From Oreohelix idahoensis (Eukaryota > Mollusca > Gastropoda > Stylommatophora > Oreohelicidae), in the NCBI GenBank assembly GCA_024509875.1, contig JAMPIV010019084.1:441995-505994 (forward strand): a stretch of DNA of 64,000 nucleotides, read 5' to 3'. The notes under the pieces are model-generated. The model ran no database searches. It was not told where the DNA came from and saw only the letters and a list, made by a program, of their open reading frames with translations. Position 1 is the stretch's first letter. The number at the start of each line of letters is the position of its first letter. Shown here piece after piece: positions 36,878 to 46,660 of this stretch. A program made the position numbers and the translations under genes.

Positions 36878-37609
36878 ATAAAAAAAAAATGTGGAACATA
36901 TTTTTTTTTTCAATATCAAAGAGCAAGCGATAAGCGGCTCAAAACGCACGAATTATGCGCTGATAATTAACTAAATTGCCAAACAATAGGCTAATTATAG
37001 AGTGTCTGGTGAGGATATACCTCAACAGAAAAATAAATATGTCTCAAAAAATATTCACATCGGGGAGGTGTCACCAACACACATCACGTTAGCATGTAAA
37101 CACAATATACGTATGCAAGTTACTATAATCATCATTAAACAGCATACTCTAATATTGTCTTTAAAAATGGATGTACAAATCTGATAGGAAAATTTAAATA
37201 GTACATTCTTTGACATGTAATGACATAAGTACATAGTAAAGTTAAACTACATGACGATCCAGGACATATGCTCTGGTATTCCGAGGGTAAGTACACAATC
37301 TAGAACTCGTAAGGTAAGTCCTCAGCTCAACAATGACATTCTGAGAAAGTACAAGCAATATAATGCTAATTAATAACTAATATGCTTCATAAGGTACAAT
37401 ACATTATTAATAATTGTGGCTGTTTAGTAAACTAACGGCCCTTATATTAACTACTCAGTCCTCCTCTATCATCTTAAAAAACGAACAGAAGAAGATGACA
37501 ACAAAGCACGATAGTGTGTACATATAAAGTAAGTACAGATGTGCTAATCTATTGTAGAAATATAGGTGTGTTATGACTCTGTAATATATAGGAATATAGG
37601 ACAGAAGTA

Positions 37610-39253
37610 TTAATTGGAGTCATGTGGGCATCTAGACAAAATGTCAGCCATCACATTATCCGCACCACGGATAGCTCGTACCGTGAAGTGAAAAGGTTGA
37701 AGAGCTATAGCATATCGAGTGGATCTCGAACTCTTCAAATTCTTAGTCTGAATAGCTGTAAGAGCTTTCTGATCAGTCTCTAGAATGAAATGTGCGCCCA
37801 GGAGGAATCTTTGTAGCTTTAGAATTGACCAAACCATCGCTAACAACTCACGGTCTAAAACCGAGTAGTTCCTCTCTGCCGCATTTAGTTTTCTAGAAAT
37901 GTACATAACAGGATGCAGAGTATTTGCATATTCTTGCATCAGTGCTGCTCCAATCCCAGTGGATGAAGCATCACTCCGAAGAACAAAAGTCCTATCAAGA
38001 GTAGGTAATCTTAAGATGGGAGGAGAAGAAAATATATTCTTGATTTGGTCTAGTGAAGATTGGCATTCTTCAGACCAACGGACCAGATTAGGCGAACCTT
38101 TCTTCAACAATGTTGATAGAGGTGCCATGATCGAAGATAAATTTGGAATAAATCTCCCATAAAATTGAATTAAACCTAAGAGACTCCTAACTTGTTTCTT
38201 CGTTTTAGGAACAGAGATGTTCAGTATTTTGGAAGTATTGTGGTCTTCTGTCTTCAAGAGACCATGACCAACACGATGACCCAGGAAAGAGATTTCACCA
38301 AAACCAACAAAAGCTTTAGAAGGTTTTGCTGTCAAATTATTCTCACGTAGAGTGGACAGTAAGTCATATAACCCTAAATAGTGATCTTCCCAGGTATCAC
38401 TGAAGAGACAGATGTCATCTAAGTATGCGATGACATCCGAACGATGTGACAGAATTCGACGCATCATGCGAACGAAAGTGGCAGGGGCGTTCATGAGACC
38501 AAAGGGCATAACATTCCATTGAAATAGACCCCTAGGTGTAGAAAAAGCAGTAAGAGGTTTGGCATGCTCTGCTAAAGGCACTTGCCAATAACCTTTAGAC
38601 AAGTCAAGTTTAGTGAAGAATCTAGAATTAGAAAGTCTAATCAGTAGATCTTCTAACAAAGGCATCGGTTCAGCGTCGAACTTTGTGACCTGATTCAATT
38701 TGCGATAATCAACGCAAATTCGTATGTTCTTATCCTTCTTCCGGACAATAACCATGGAAGAAGAATATGGTGAAGTCGATGGTTCAATTATATTTAATTG
38801 AATCATTTCATCCAATTCCTTTTCCACTTGCGACTGAAAGTGTATAGGAATAGGATACGGCCTAACCCTAATTGGATTATTGTCGGTAAGAATTATGTCA
38901 TGTTCTATGACATCTGTGTGTCCAGGAATGTCAGTGAGAACATCCTGAAATGTTTGTAACATCGACAAGTCTCGTCGATGTTCGTCACCAGAAAGATTAG
39001 GAGAAACAGAAACGTTTTTCCAAGATTCCGTGGAATGTAATGGAACCACTGGAAGGGGAAGGTTGACATCAGAGAAGGTAGCTTCCTCATCCTGAATGAC
39101 AGACAGGGATGAATAATGACCGTGAGGTGCAGGAGCATCATCCGTTGCCTGGAAAATAGGCAGCAAATAGTCCGGACGTTCGTGAAATTCCGAAAGCATG
39201 TTTATGTGGAAAGTTTTTATGCTTTCCATCAATATCGACCACATAGTCAACAT
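37610..39253 (-). CDS. pol: Element B reverse transcriptase and RNase H (pol 3' part)
   Basis: The 547-residue frame opens with the end of the integrase tail (TFHINMLSEFHERPDYLLP) and the linker VLTDIPGHTD. RT follows: NIIEPSTSPYSSSMVIVRKK, RICVDYRKLN, FFTKLDLSKGYWQVPL, WNVMPFGLMNAPATF and the catalytic YLDDICLFS. RNase H has LRSDASSTGIGAALMQ, DRELLAMVWSILKLQRFL and ETDQKALTA, ending at ADILSRCPHD. All catalytic aspartates are visible. The frame is +1 relative to the protease-integrase frame, which it overlaps by about 115 bases. How it is translated is open: a real mutation, an assembly error in the T5 run at 39214-39218, or frameshifting. Confidence 0.95.
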   Translation of the reverse strand: MLTMWSILMESIKTFHINMLSEFHERPDYLLPIFQATDDAPAPHGHYSSLSVIQDEEATFSDVNLPLPVVPLHSTESWKNVSVSPNLSGDEHRRDLSMLQTFQDVLTDIPGHTDVIEHDIILTDNNPIRVRPYPIPIHFQSQVEKELDEMIQLNIIEPSTSPYSSSMVIVRKKDKNIRICVDYRKLNQVTKFDAEPMPLLEDLLIRLSNSRFFTKLDLSKGYWQVPLAEHAKPLTAFSTPRGLFQWNVMPFGLMNAPATFVRMMRRILSHRSDVIAYLDDICLFSDTWEDHYLGLYDLLSTLRENNLTAKPSKAFVGFGEISFLGHRVGHGLLKTEDHNTSKILNISVPKTKKQVRSLLGLIQFYGRFIPNLSSIMAPLSTLLKKGSPNLVRWSEECQSSLDQIKNIFSSPPILRLPTLDRTFVLRSDASSTGIGAALMQEYANTLHPVMYISRKLNAAERNYSVLDRELLAMVWSILKLQRFLLGAHFILETDQKALTAIQTKNLKSSRSTRYAIALQPFHFTVRAIRGADNVMADILSRCPHDSN

Positions 39254-40856
39254 CGGAAATCCGAGAGACTATTGCATACGGACCTTTCCATGCAATAAGA
39301 AGTCTATTTTCCCTACTGGGGAGTAGGACGAATGCTTTGTCACCTGGACAAAGTTGTCGTAGACATCTATTCTTGTTAGCAAACTGCCTTGCCTTCTCTT
39401 TAGCAATTTCTGATGAAGCAGTTGCTAGCTTACATGCCTCAATGATCTTTTGTCTAAGAGCAATGACATACTCATATGAGGATTGAGTTTCATCGCTAAT
39501 ATCATCGGCAGTGATGAGATCGTGTAATAAAGACATAGGGCCGCGTGGACGCGCGCCAAAGACAAGTTCGAAGGGAGAAAATCCTGTGTGTTCATTAGGG
39601 ACTTCTCTATAGGCAAAGAGAGCCGCGGGTAAAACCCTGTCCCAATCTTGAGGATGATCTTCAGTTATCTTACCAAGCAAAGTCTTGAGCGTTCTATTCA
39701 GACGCTCAACTAACCCATTAGACATAGGATGGTAGATACTACTGAGAGATCGTTCAATATGTAAGGTAGACATTACCTGTGACATAGTGTCAGATATGAG
39801 TTGAGTGCCATGGTCTGACAATATTTCTCTGGGGAACCCCAAGCGAGAAAATATCAACCAAAGAGCATCTGCGATATCTGTAGTAGATATGCTCTTAAGA
39901 GGAATAGCCTCTGGCCAACGTGTGCACATATCGACACATGTAAGGATAAACTGATGTCCTCTGGCCGACTTGACCTTAAAAGGGCCAATAATATCTATGG
40001 CCATTTTCTGAAACGGCCGAATAGGAATGTCAGCAGCCTGGATAGGCGCAGCATGTCGTGGTCCTCTAGATTTGACCTCCTGACATACCTTGCATGATCG
40101 GCAGTAAATACGAATGTCCTTATTGACAAAAGGCCAAAAGAAAGCCGCAAGGACTCTCGACTTCGTACGGGCAAAACCCATATGTCCAGCACATTGCGAG
40201 TCATGAGCATGTTGCAATATTTGGACTCTCATGCTCTTGGGAACAAGAATTTGCGAATGTGCCGACGTAGCCGAATCTTGTACCATACGTACAAGTACGC
40301 CGTTTCTCATTGCAATCCAAGATTTCCTATTTGTATCCTGATTCGGATCACCTTTCTTCGCAAGAACGAAGAATTTTTTTAAAGAAGAATCTTCTTCTTG
40401 CAATTTTATGAAAGAGTCACGAGTGATTACTAAGTGACTATCTTGGCTATCAACTTCATTATCACTATTCAGTGAAGTTTCGGGTGTTTGTAGAGCTTGT
40501 GCTCTTGTAACTACTGCATTTGTAGCTTGCATGTTATTATGTTCCCAAGCAGCAATCTGCTGTGGGGTACACTCCCTAACTCCGTGAATACGACCAATAA
40601 TAAGGTCCGCAATAGGATTAGGTAAGAGACAAGCATGCACATCTCCAGTAAAGAAAGGAGTGGCAATGCGAATTACAGCAGTAGGATATTTTTCTAGAGT
40701 GCCGCCAAATGTGACACATTTAATAACCCTTCCTGTAGCACAAGATGGATCTACAAGCGATTGTCTAACACCAATAGTGGTGCATCCGGAATCGAAAAGT
40801 AGTGAGACCGGAGTATCATTAACAAGACCCTTATGTAGAATTAAAGAACCCTCCCG
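39138..40856 (-). CDS. pol: Element B protease and integrase (pol 5' part)
   Basis: The frame is open from 40856. Near 40790 it has the retropepsin active site LLFDSGCT and about 60 residues later DLIIGRIHG, the second conserved protease block. Integrase follows. The zinc domain has HAHDSQCAGHMGF, then FFWPFVNKDIRIYCRSCKVC. The core has KMAIDIIGPF, ILSDHGTQL and NGLVERLNR; 35 residues separate the second Asp from the Glu (DD35E). The tail has the GPY-type FVLLPSRENRLLIAWKGPYA. The frame then runs out of register near 39215, where the expected IN tail continues in the RT frame. The protease starts in the -1 frame relative to gag, with a short overlap at 40841-40856. Confidence 0.93.
   Translation of the reverse strand, partial: REGSLILHKGLVNDTPVSLLFDSGCTTIGVRQSLVDPSCATGRVIKCVTFGGTLEKYPTAVIRIATPFFTGDVHACLLPNPIADLIIGRIHGVRECTPQQIAAWEHNNMQATNAVVTRAQALQTPETSLNSDNEVDSQDSHLVITRDSFIKLQEEDSSLKKFFVLAKKGDPNQDTNRKSWIAMRNGVLVRMVQDSATSAHSQILVPKSMRVQILQHAHDSQCAGHMGFARTKSRVLAAFFWPFVNKDIRIYCRSCKVCQEVKSRGPRHAAPIQAADIPIRPFQKMAIDIIGPFKVKSARGHQFILTCVDMCTRWPEAIPLKSISTTDIADALWLIFSRLGFPREILSDHGTQLISDTMSQVMSTLHIERSLSSIYHPMSNGLVERLNRTLKTLLGKITEDHPQDWDRVLPAALFAYREVPNEHTGFSPFELVFGARPRGPMSLLHDLITADDISDETQSSYEYVIALRQKIIEACKLATASSEIAKEKARQFANKNRCLRQLCPGDKAFVLLPSRENRLLIAWKGPYAIVSRISDVDYVVDIDGKHKNFPHKHAFGISRTSGLFAAYFPGNG
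39214..39218 (-). other. One-base frame change at a T5/A5 run (element B pol)
   Basis: On the coding strand the integrase frame runs through an A5 tract. The conserved tail motif (TFHINML) then reads correctly only in the +1 frame, so one base is in excess at or very close to this tract. A homopolymer sequencing error, a true indel and programmed slippage are all possible. Confidence 0.75.
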
Positions 40857-42601
40857 TCATGCGCAACAGCAGCAGGAAGAGCGGGAAGTGGGTGACCACA
40901 ACTCAAAGTAGTTATGGTACCCGGTTCGAATAAAGTACTGCATTGGGGGCATTTGTTTGCTCTCTCAAAGTCAAAAGCAGAACTAGTGACAGCGTCAAAG
41001 TTTTTACTATCAACCACATGATTACAGGCTGCCTCAGTTTCCTGTTGTACAGCATTAGCCTGCTGATATCTCTTTTTTTTGTGTTGAGATCTACCCCGAC
41101 TATTATTACCTCTGAAGTTATCAGAGTTATTATTATCTCTGCAGTTATTATTGTCTCTATTGTAATTGTTATACTGGTTCGAATTCCAGTTTCCACGATT
41201 ACTATCATGTTCACATTGATGCGAACATCTATTTGTTTGGTTCTGAGGTCTTCGGCAGGAATAACCTCTATTACCATATCCTCTTTTGAAATGCCTATAA
41301 TTATTAGGGTGATAGTAACGACCACTATCAGGTTGTCTCCAATTCTTCGAAGAAGAATCACTATGAAATTGGCTTCCATGATTTTGACAGAAATTACCGC
41401 TACTCTTTCTATCAAAATTTTGTTGGGATCTACGAGCAAAGTTTTGACCATACGGAGCTGCCGAAGCAACTGGTAAACCTTCTTTCACCTTAGAGTTACC
41501 CATGGTTATGTGTGGGTGCGCAGTTACGTATTGGCAACAGAAATCTTCCATTTCTTTTATTGTTTTAGGTTTACGTTCATGAAGGAAAGCAAGGAAAGAC
41601 TCATTGACAGACGACATGACTTTGTCTCTAAGTATTAAGTCCATAAGTCCTTCATAAGTTTTTTCCGTCTTAGATAGTTCAACCCATCGTGAGAAAGTAA
41701 TGCGTATTCTTGCAATAAACTCGGAGAATTCAACTCCATTTTCAGGTAACATGTTTTTAAATTGTAGACGATAGCCGTCTTCGTTAAGCTGATATTTCTT
41801 TAACAAAGCGGCCCTGACAACCTCATAATTGTTCTTGTCAGGTTCATCCACCATATTTAATATACTTAGAGCTTTACCTGACAGTATCCCTGATAACTGA
41901 TAAACATATTTTGCTTTGTCTATGTTATGAGCTGTACATGCTTGTTCAAATCTGTCCAGATAGAACATTATGTCATCACTGGAAGGACTAAATGTTGGTA
42001 ACTTAATCTTAAAAGTATCATTATTAGCCTTACCAGAAGATGAACCCTTGTTTGAATCATTACCATTACTCATGCTTGTCAATTTCAATTTTTCCAACTC
42101 TAAAGCTAAGACCTTTTCTTCATGTTCCATTTTTGCTTTCTCTTTCCTCTCATCAGACTCTCTCTGTAATCTTCTTTCCTCAGCCTGAGCCTCTTTTTGA
42201 AGTCTTTCATTTTCAGCTTCTTTTTCAAGTCTTTTATTTTCAGCCTCTTTTTCAAGTCTTTTATTCTCAGCCTCTTTTTCAAGTCTTTTATTCTCAGCCT
42301 CTTTTTCAAGTCTTTTATTCTCAGCCTCTTTTTCAAGTCTTTTATTCTCAGCCTCTTTTTGAAGTCTTTCAGCTTCTAGCTGTAGCTGGAGTTTTCTCTC
42401 CTCAGCTTCTGATTCCCTTTTTTGTTTTTCCATTTCCATTTGGAATCTTTTTTCATCCACCTGCATCTGCAGTTTCTTTTGTTCAGCTTCCATTGCTTTA
42501 TCATATCGAGCAGTTGCAAATTCTTCTAACTTATCACCAGTCTTCCCAAGCAATTTACCCTGCTCAATAAAGTGCTCAAATGTAGACATGTTGTCTAACA
42601 T
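40841..42601 (-). CDS. gag: Element B gag (586 residues)
   Basis: The start MLDNMSTFEHF is followed by a long charged coiled coil. This includes about five copies of a 9-residue repeat KRLEKEAEN (27-bp DNA units, about 42205-42365). A capsid-like domain follows (FKIKLPTFSPSSDDIMFYLD, YVYQLSGILSGKALSIL, FKNMLPENGVEFSEFIARI). Next comes a basic, Asn/Arg/Gln-rich tail (YGNRGYSC, NSNQYNNYNRDNNN) that could bind RNA. Near the end CPQC...SCGH resembles a zinc-binding motif but is not a standard CCHC knuckle. The stop codon at 40841 overlaps the protease frame by about 16 bases in a -1 arrangement. I saw no obvious slippery heptamer. Confidence 0.9.
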   Translation of the reverse strand: MLDNMSTFEHFIEQGKLLGKTGDKLEEFATARYDKAMEAEQKKLQMQVDEKRFQMEMEKQKRESEAEERKLQLQLEAERLQKEAENKRLEKEAENKRLEKEAENKRLEKEAENKRLEKEAENKRLEKEAENERLQKEAQAEERRLQRESDERKEKAKMEHEEKVLALELEKLKLTSMSNGNDSNKGSSSGKANNDTFKIKLPTFSPSSDDIMFYLDRFEQACTAHNIDKAKYVYQLSGILSGKALSILNMVDEPDKNNYEVVRAALLKKYQLNEDGYRLQFKNMLPENGVEFSEFIARIRITFSRWVELSKTEKTYEGLMDLILRDKVMSSVNESFLAFLHERKPKTIKEMEDFCCQYVTAHPHITMGNSKVKEGLPVASAAPYGQNFARRSQQNFDRKSSGNFCQNHGSQFHSDSSSKNWRQPDSGRYYHPNNYRHFKRGYGNRGYSCRRPQNQTNRCSHQCEHDSNRGNWNSNQYNNYNRDNNNCRDNNNSDNFRGNNSRGRSQHKKKRYQQANAVQQETEAACNHVVDSKNFDAVTSSAFDFERANKCPQCSTLFEPGTITTLSCGHPLPALPAAVAHDGRVL

Positions 42602-44014
42602 ATGAGTCCAAAACCTGAAATAATTAACTAATTTATTTCAAACCTAAGTGTAACAAGTCTTAATTAAGCACTTGTATATTCACATCACCTTATATTATCC
42701 CAGTCTCTGTGGGAAACAAGTCTCCAATCAAAGAACTTGTATATGAAATATCAGCACTCAATTCTTGATCATAAGTGCACTTCTCATTCAATAGTGCACG
42801 ACACTATTCATCATTCATTTATCATCAGTATAGTAGTAACAGTGCATTAGCATAGCCCATTAACTAATTACTATAACTGTAAACAATGACTATGTAAACA
42901 CATGCAGAATGTAAACATTGAAAATGTAAACAATACAAACAATGTAAACAATAACAATGTAAACAATAACAAAGATCAGCAACAATACAAAAACTTTCGC
43001 AGAAATCAACTAAAAATAAAGCAGAAATTAATGAAATATCACAAAAAATGTGACGATATCTGCGATAGAATTAAACAAAATACATGACACCACAGTGTAT
43101 AAACAAAAATGTTGTATGAAACTAAATTATAGACAAGAGTAGGCTAACAAACACAAACAAATCAAAACAAAACTAAAGAATGCGAAATAATAACGAAAAC
43201 AATATTAAAACATGTCATCACAGCTAACATAAATAGCAACAGAAGTCGCTTAGCAAATTCCAGTATTGGAAATTTGCAAACCTTACAGAAAACGCTCACA
43301 ATAGACGACCTCTATGACGTGGCATAATCTAACGGAGACACCACCCAACCGAGAACCCGCTGAAATATAAACATATAAATATACAAATAACATATAAACA
43401 TAAAACATATAGAATGAGATGATACACAGAAGACTCAGCAGAAGTATAAGGGCACAGTTTACATACAAACAGGCCACTTAACTTATAGGCTTCCAATCGT
43501 AGAACAGCAGAAAAACGGATGTCAATCAACGTCCTAAAGAGCGAAGCTCCAACGATGATGGCACATCTGAACTGCTTCCACTGCTAACACGATGGTACAA
43601 GAGCTTCTGACATACTGTGTGTTGAGTTGTTTCGGCACTTGACCTTCTAATCCAAAAGTAAGTTGATGGAAATCGGTACTTGGCCTTCTTCAGAAAACAA
43701 CCCGTTTCAACCGGCACTTGACCTTCTCAAAAAAACGACAGCACTGGAACCTTGACAGCAGCAACTTGCTTGACTTGCGTAAAAGATAACAGCAGTCCGA
43801 GTTATCCGGCAACATGTAACAACGCCGGGTACTGTCAAATTCTTGTTTCCGTCAAAAAATTGAAATTTGACTTTTACCGGGCAACGCCGAGTACTTTGAA
43901 AATTTTGAAGATGTTGACTGTATTGAAGAATGTTAATTTCTTGAAGGATGCTGATGAATTCTTGTTGAAAATGAAGTGGGTAAGGGACCCCGTGTTTGCT
44001 GGTACCAGAATCAA
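42602..44014 (-). other. Element B leader between primer site and gag
   Basis: About 1.4 kb of untranslated leader. It contains an AATGTAAAC-type microsatellite (42890-42975) and repeated ggcacttgaccttct-type phrases (43630-43725). No ORF with motifs is present on the coding strand. The small plus-strand ORF at 42902-43087 is only the microsatellite translated. Confidence 0.7.
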
Positions 44015-44032
44015 ACCAGCTTATGGCCACCA
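44015..44032 (-). other. Element B primer binding site
   Basis: Two bases inside the 5' LTR the coding strand reads TGGTGGCCATAAGCTGGT. The complement ends in ACCA and has CAAACC at the T-loop position, so it is a plausible tRNA 3' end with acceptor strand UAUGGCC. I could not name the tRNA. Confidence 0.6.
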
Positions 44033-44034
44033 AA

Positions 44035-45112
44035 TGATGCGTGATGCCATATGATGATGGATGGCATCCGCATGTCTGGTTTTGTGTAGTGTGTAGATGT
44101 GTTCAGTCAAAACAATGTTCATGCAACAATAAAAGGGCAATCCACATAGGACGTCAGTAAACTCACGACGTATAAAGTCAATGAGTCTTGAAACAGCCGT
44201 TGACGTTTTTCTTCATTATTTATTGTGGACGCCACAGTGACAAAATGGTTACGCAAATGTGTAGGCACATCAAACAGTCATTATCACAGCAACATTCAAT
44301 ACAGCAATAAACGGTAGACAGCATTACAATGATGAGTCAGATGCATGTTATATTTCAAAGTGCTGTAAATGTAGTCAGGTGGAAAACTCCATCCTTTTCT
44401 ATAACAGCCAGGAGATAACCAGATGTATGAGATCAGTTCACTCTCCTTAGTTTGACTTCAGCAAGACAGACACGTCTGCCGAAGTATAAATAATGTTCTC
44501 AAAAATATCCTCTAGATAATAAAGGTTTTCCAAACCTAGTTCATTTAACAAAGTAGCAAGTAATGGTCCTTGGTACCTGCATCCACCGATGCAGTACAAT
44601 GCAGCGACATGTGAGCTGGGAAAAAACATCTCGTGACGACGACTTTCGAAGACAGGCTATGAATCGAAATCTCACGACCCAAAATCAATAGAGTTAATGA
44701 AAAAGTCAATTTACCTTGCTTTCATGAAATACACAGAAATATCACGCCTCCCGACATGTGGGAAACACTAGAGGTATTATCTCGAATAAACGAAATATCC
44801 ATTAAGAGGACTACACATCCCTGACAGAACAAAAATAGCGGAGATCCCCTCTTCAACGAGGCATCTCTTTCGCCATTCCAAATCGCTCACTCCCACTAGT
44901 GGTGGGCGGAAACCGATCGACAAAGAAGCAAGACAAGTCATGCGCAGTCCAGCGCAAAATGACCACAGCTCAAACTTAACTGCATTCGATACCAACGCGA
45001 GAAGACAAATGCTTACCGAGAAAAGTGACTATAAATTTCAAGCAGTTGTTGCCCTTGCGTTATAAAACAGATATTGAAATAAAACGATGTTGCGAGAATT
45101 TATCACGCAACA
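44035..45112 (-). repeat. Element B 5' LTR (1078 bp)
   Basis: Identical to 35782-36859 except for one base that I could find. It is followed by the GTGAC duplication at 45113-45117. Confidence 0.96.
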
Positions 45113-46660
45113 GTGACACAAGACAGGAAGGCGTGGTACATACAAGTATTGACGACCTATGCAGCACGGGCAGCTAAAGGGCTATAAATGAATTCAAATA
45201 AATATTTTGTGAAATAGCAGAACTCATATCTCTGAGTACCCATCAACACGCGCCTTATCTACAATATCACCATGTTATATGAAATAGTAGACTTCGTATC
45301 TATGAGAAACCCAACAACCAACTCCTTATCTACATGTTAAAAAGCAGACATATATATATATATATACAGGCACCCAACAACCCACGTCGTATCCACAATA
45401 TTACCATTGCTTTCCAATTAAATAGGGAACCGTTCAATTTATTTTTATATTTTCTCTATCCGCATTGTCCCAGGATTGTCTCCCCTGCTCGACAGTAGTG
45501 GTCAAACAACAGCCAGACTTAGAGTATAATTATGATGGTATTCCAATGTATCAACATTCACTCAAAATTACTTTTGGCAGATATATAAATAGAAGAATGA
45601 TGCTTCTACTTCAGGGAGCCTCACGGGAATTTTAAGAAACCAAGCATAACAACTGACATCATCTAAGCTGTCGTGAACTTGTTATCTTCCCGTCTCTTCT
45701 TTGAAGAAAAAAAATCTGCTCGTATTGTCTGAGCCCCCAACTGAAATGATTCAATAAAATCTTAATCAAATAGGTCTTTACGTTTATGTATTTAAAACAA
45801 TATCAGTCACACGGGTGCAGACATACAATTCACTTAATAATGATTAATCCAACTATAACTTTAAAGTTGCAGATAAACAAGTTTAATAATCACTTAGAGT
45901 TTAGCGAGATTTAAAATAAATAACGTTGTTTAGAAAAATGAAGTGCTGATATTTATCATCATCGGATGATTTATATTGTGGTGGAAAACGTGTGAGATGT
46001 TAATTGATTTTGCTTGTTTGCTAACAGGCTTCCAATGTAGAGTCGGTTGGCGCTTGCTTCAGCGGCTGTTGGTTCCGACCGGTGTTTTGGACTGTACTTC
46101 TTGTCAATAGTCAACCATTGTGGCAGCAGAACGTCTCTTGCACGAGGCCGTGGTTGCTTAGGTTGTCAAGTCAAGCGTCTTCAAGACTCGTCTGTTGAGG
46201 TTACTAACGTCGACTGCTGGCAACTTGTATCACAAAGTTGATGTTGGGTTCCGTCACTGCTAGTTACTTGAATCACATACTGAAAGGAGACAAGAGTCTC
46301 TCCTAAGTATTGGGTCTCCAGATATGAGCAATGCGTGACCGCTGCTTCCATTCATCACTTCCATCTTCCTCAGAATATTGTAATTCTCTCTCTCCCCCCA
46401 GTGTTAATTTTAACCCCAGTGAGTTTTGATAGACAAGGACAACAATTGTAACATATATACATACATATGTATGAAATTTACTAACGTGCTTGTGTAACAC
46501 ATATGAAAACCAGGATATTATCTTCAACTCCCTGCTCTCTACGGATCCTGGGACAACCTATACTGTTGGTTCCTTATGAGGGTACCCGCGAGAAGCCGCC
46601 AACAGCTCTTGCAGTGGTGGTTCATGTGTCACGTTATTTACAGTGATGAGGTTGCCAACC
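45113..46660. other. Stretch without a recognised gene
   Basis: Between 45215 and 45410 there is an imperfect tandem repeat of roughly 85 bases (gaaatagcagaactcatatc, gaaatagtagacttcgtatc, then a more diverged copy with a TA run at 45350-45366). The rest shows no coding signal. The bases just before 46661 (gatgaggttgccaacctcat) belong to another dispersed repeat. Confidence 0.55.

Larger units (their letters stand above)
35782..45112 (-). mobile_element. Element B: young, nearly intact Ty3/gypsy retrotransposon with integrase before RT
   Basis: The 1078-bp LTRs (35782-36859 and 44035-45112) have TG...CA ends and a perfect 5-bp duplication GTGAC (35777-35781 and 45113-45117). Reading the two LTRs side by side I saw one difference (aataaCagg against aataaAagg). 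Minus-strand coding order is gag, protease, integrase, RT, RNase H: the Gmr1-type order. All catalytic motifs are present. The only break is a one-base frame change between integrase and RT. Gag and protease-integrase overlap in a -1 arrangement. It landed about 255 bases downstream of the GPCR stop codon, on the opposite strand. Confidence 0.96.

Noticed and set aside
40912..42570. Long ORFs on other frames and the opposite strand of element B gag (for example 41469-40912 and 42040-42570)
   Set aside because: They are shadows of the repetitive, purine-rich gag sequence.
36194..44995. 60- and 72-residue ORFs repeated in both LTRs of element B
   Set aside because: They are duplicated because the LTRs are copies, they have no recognised motif, and they are short enough to arise by chance.
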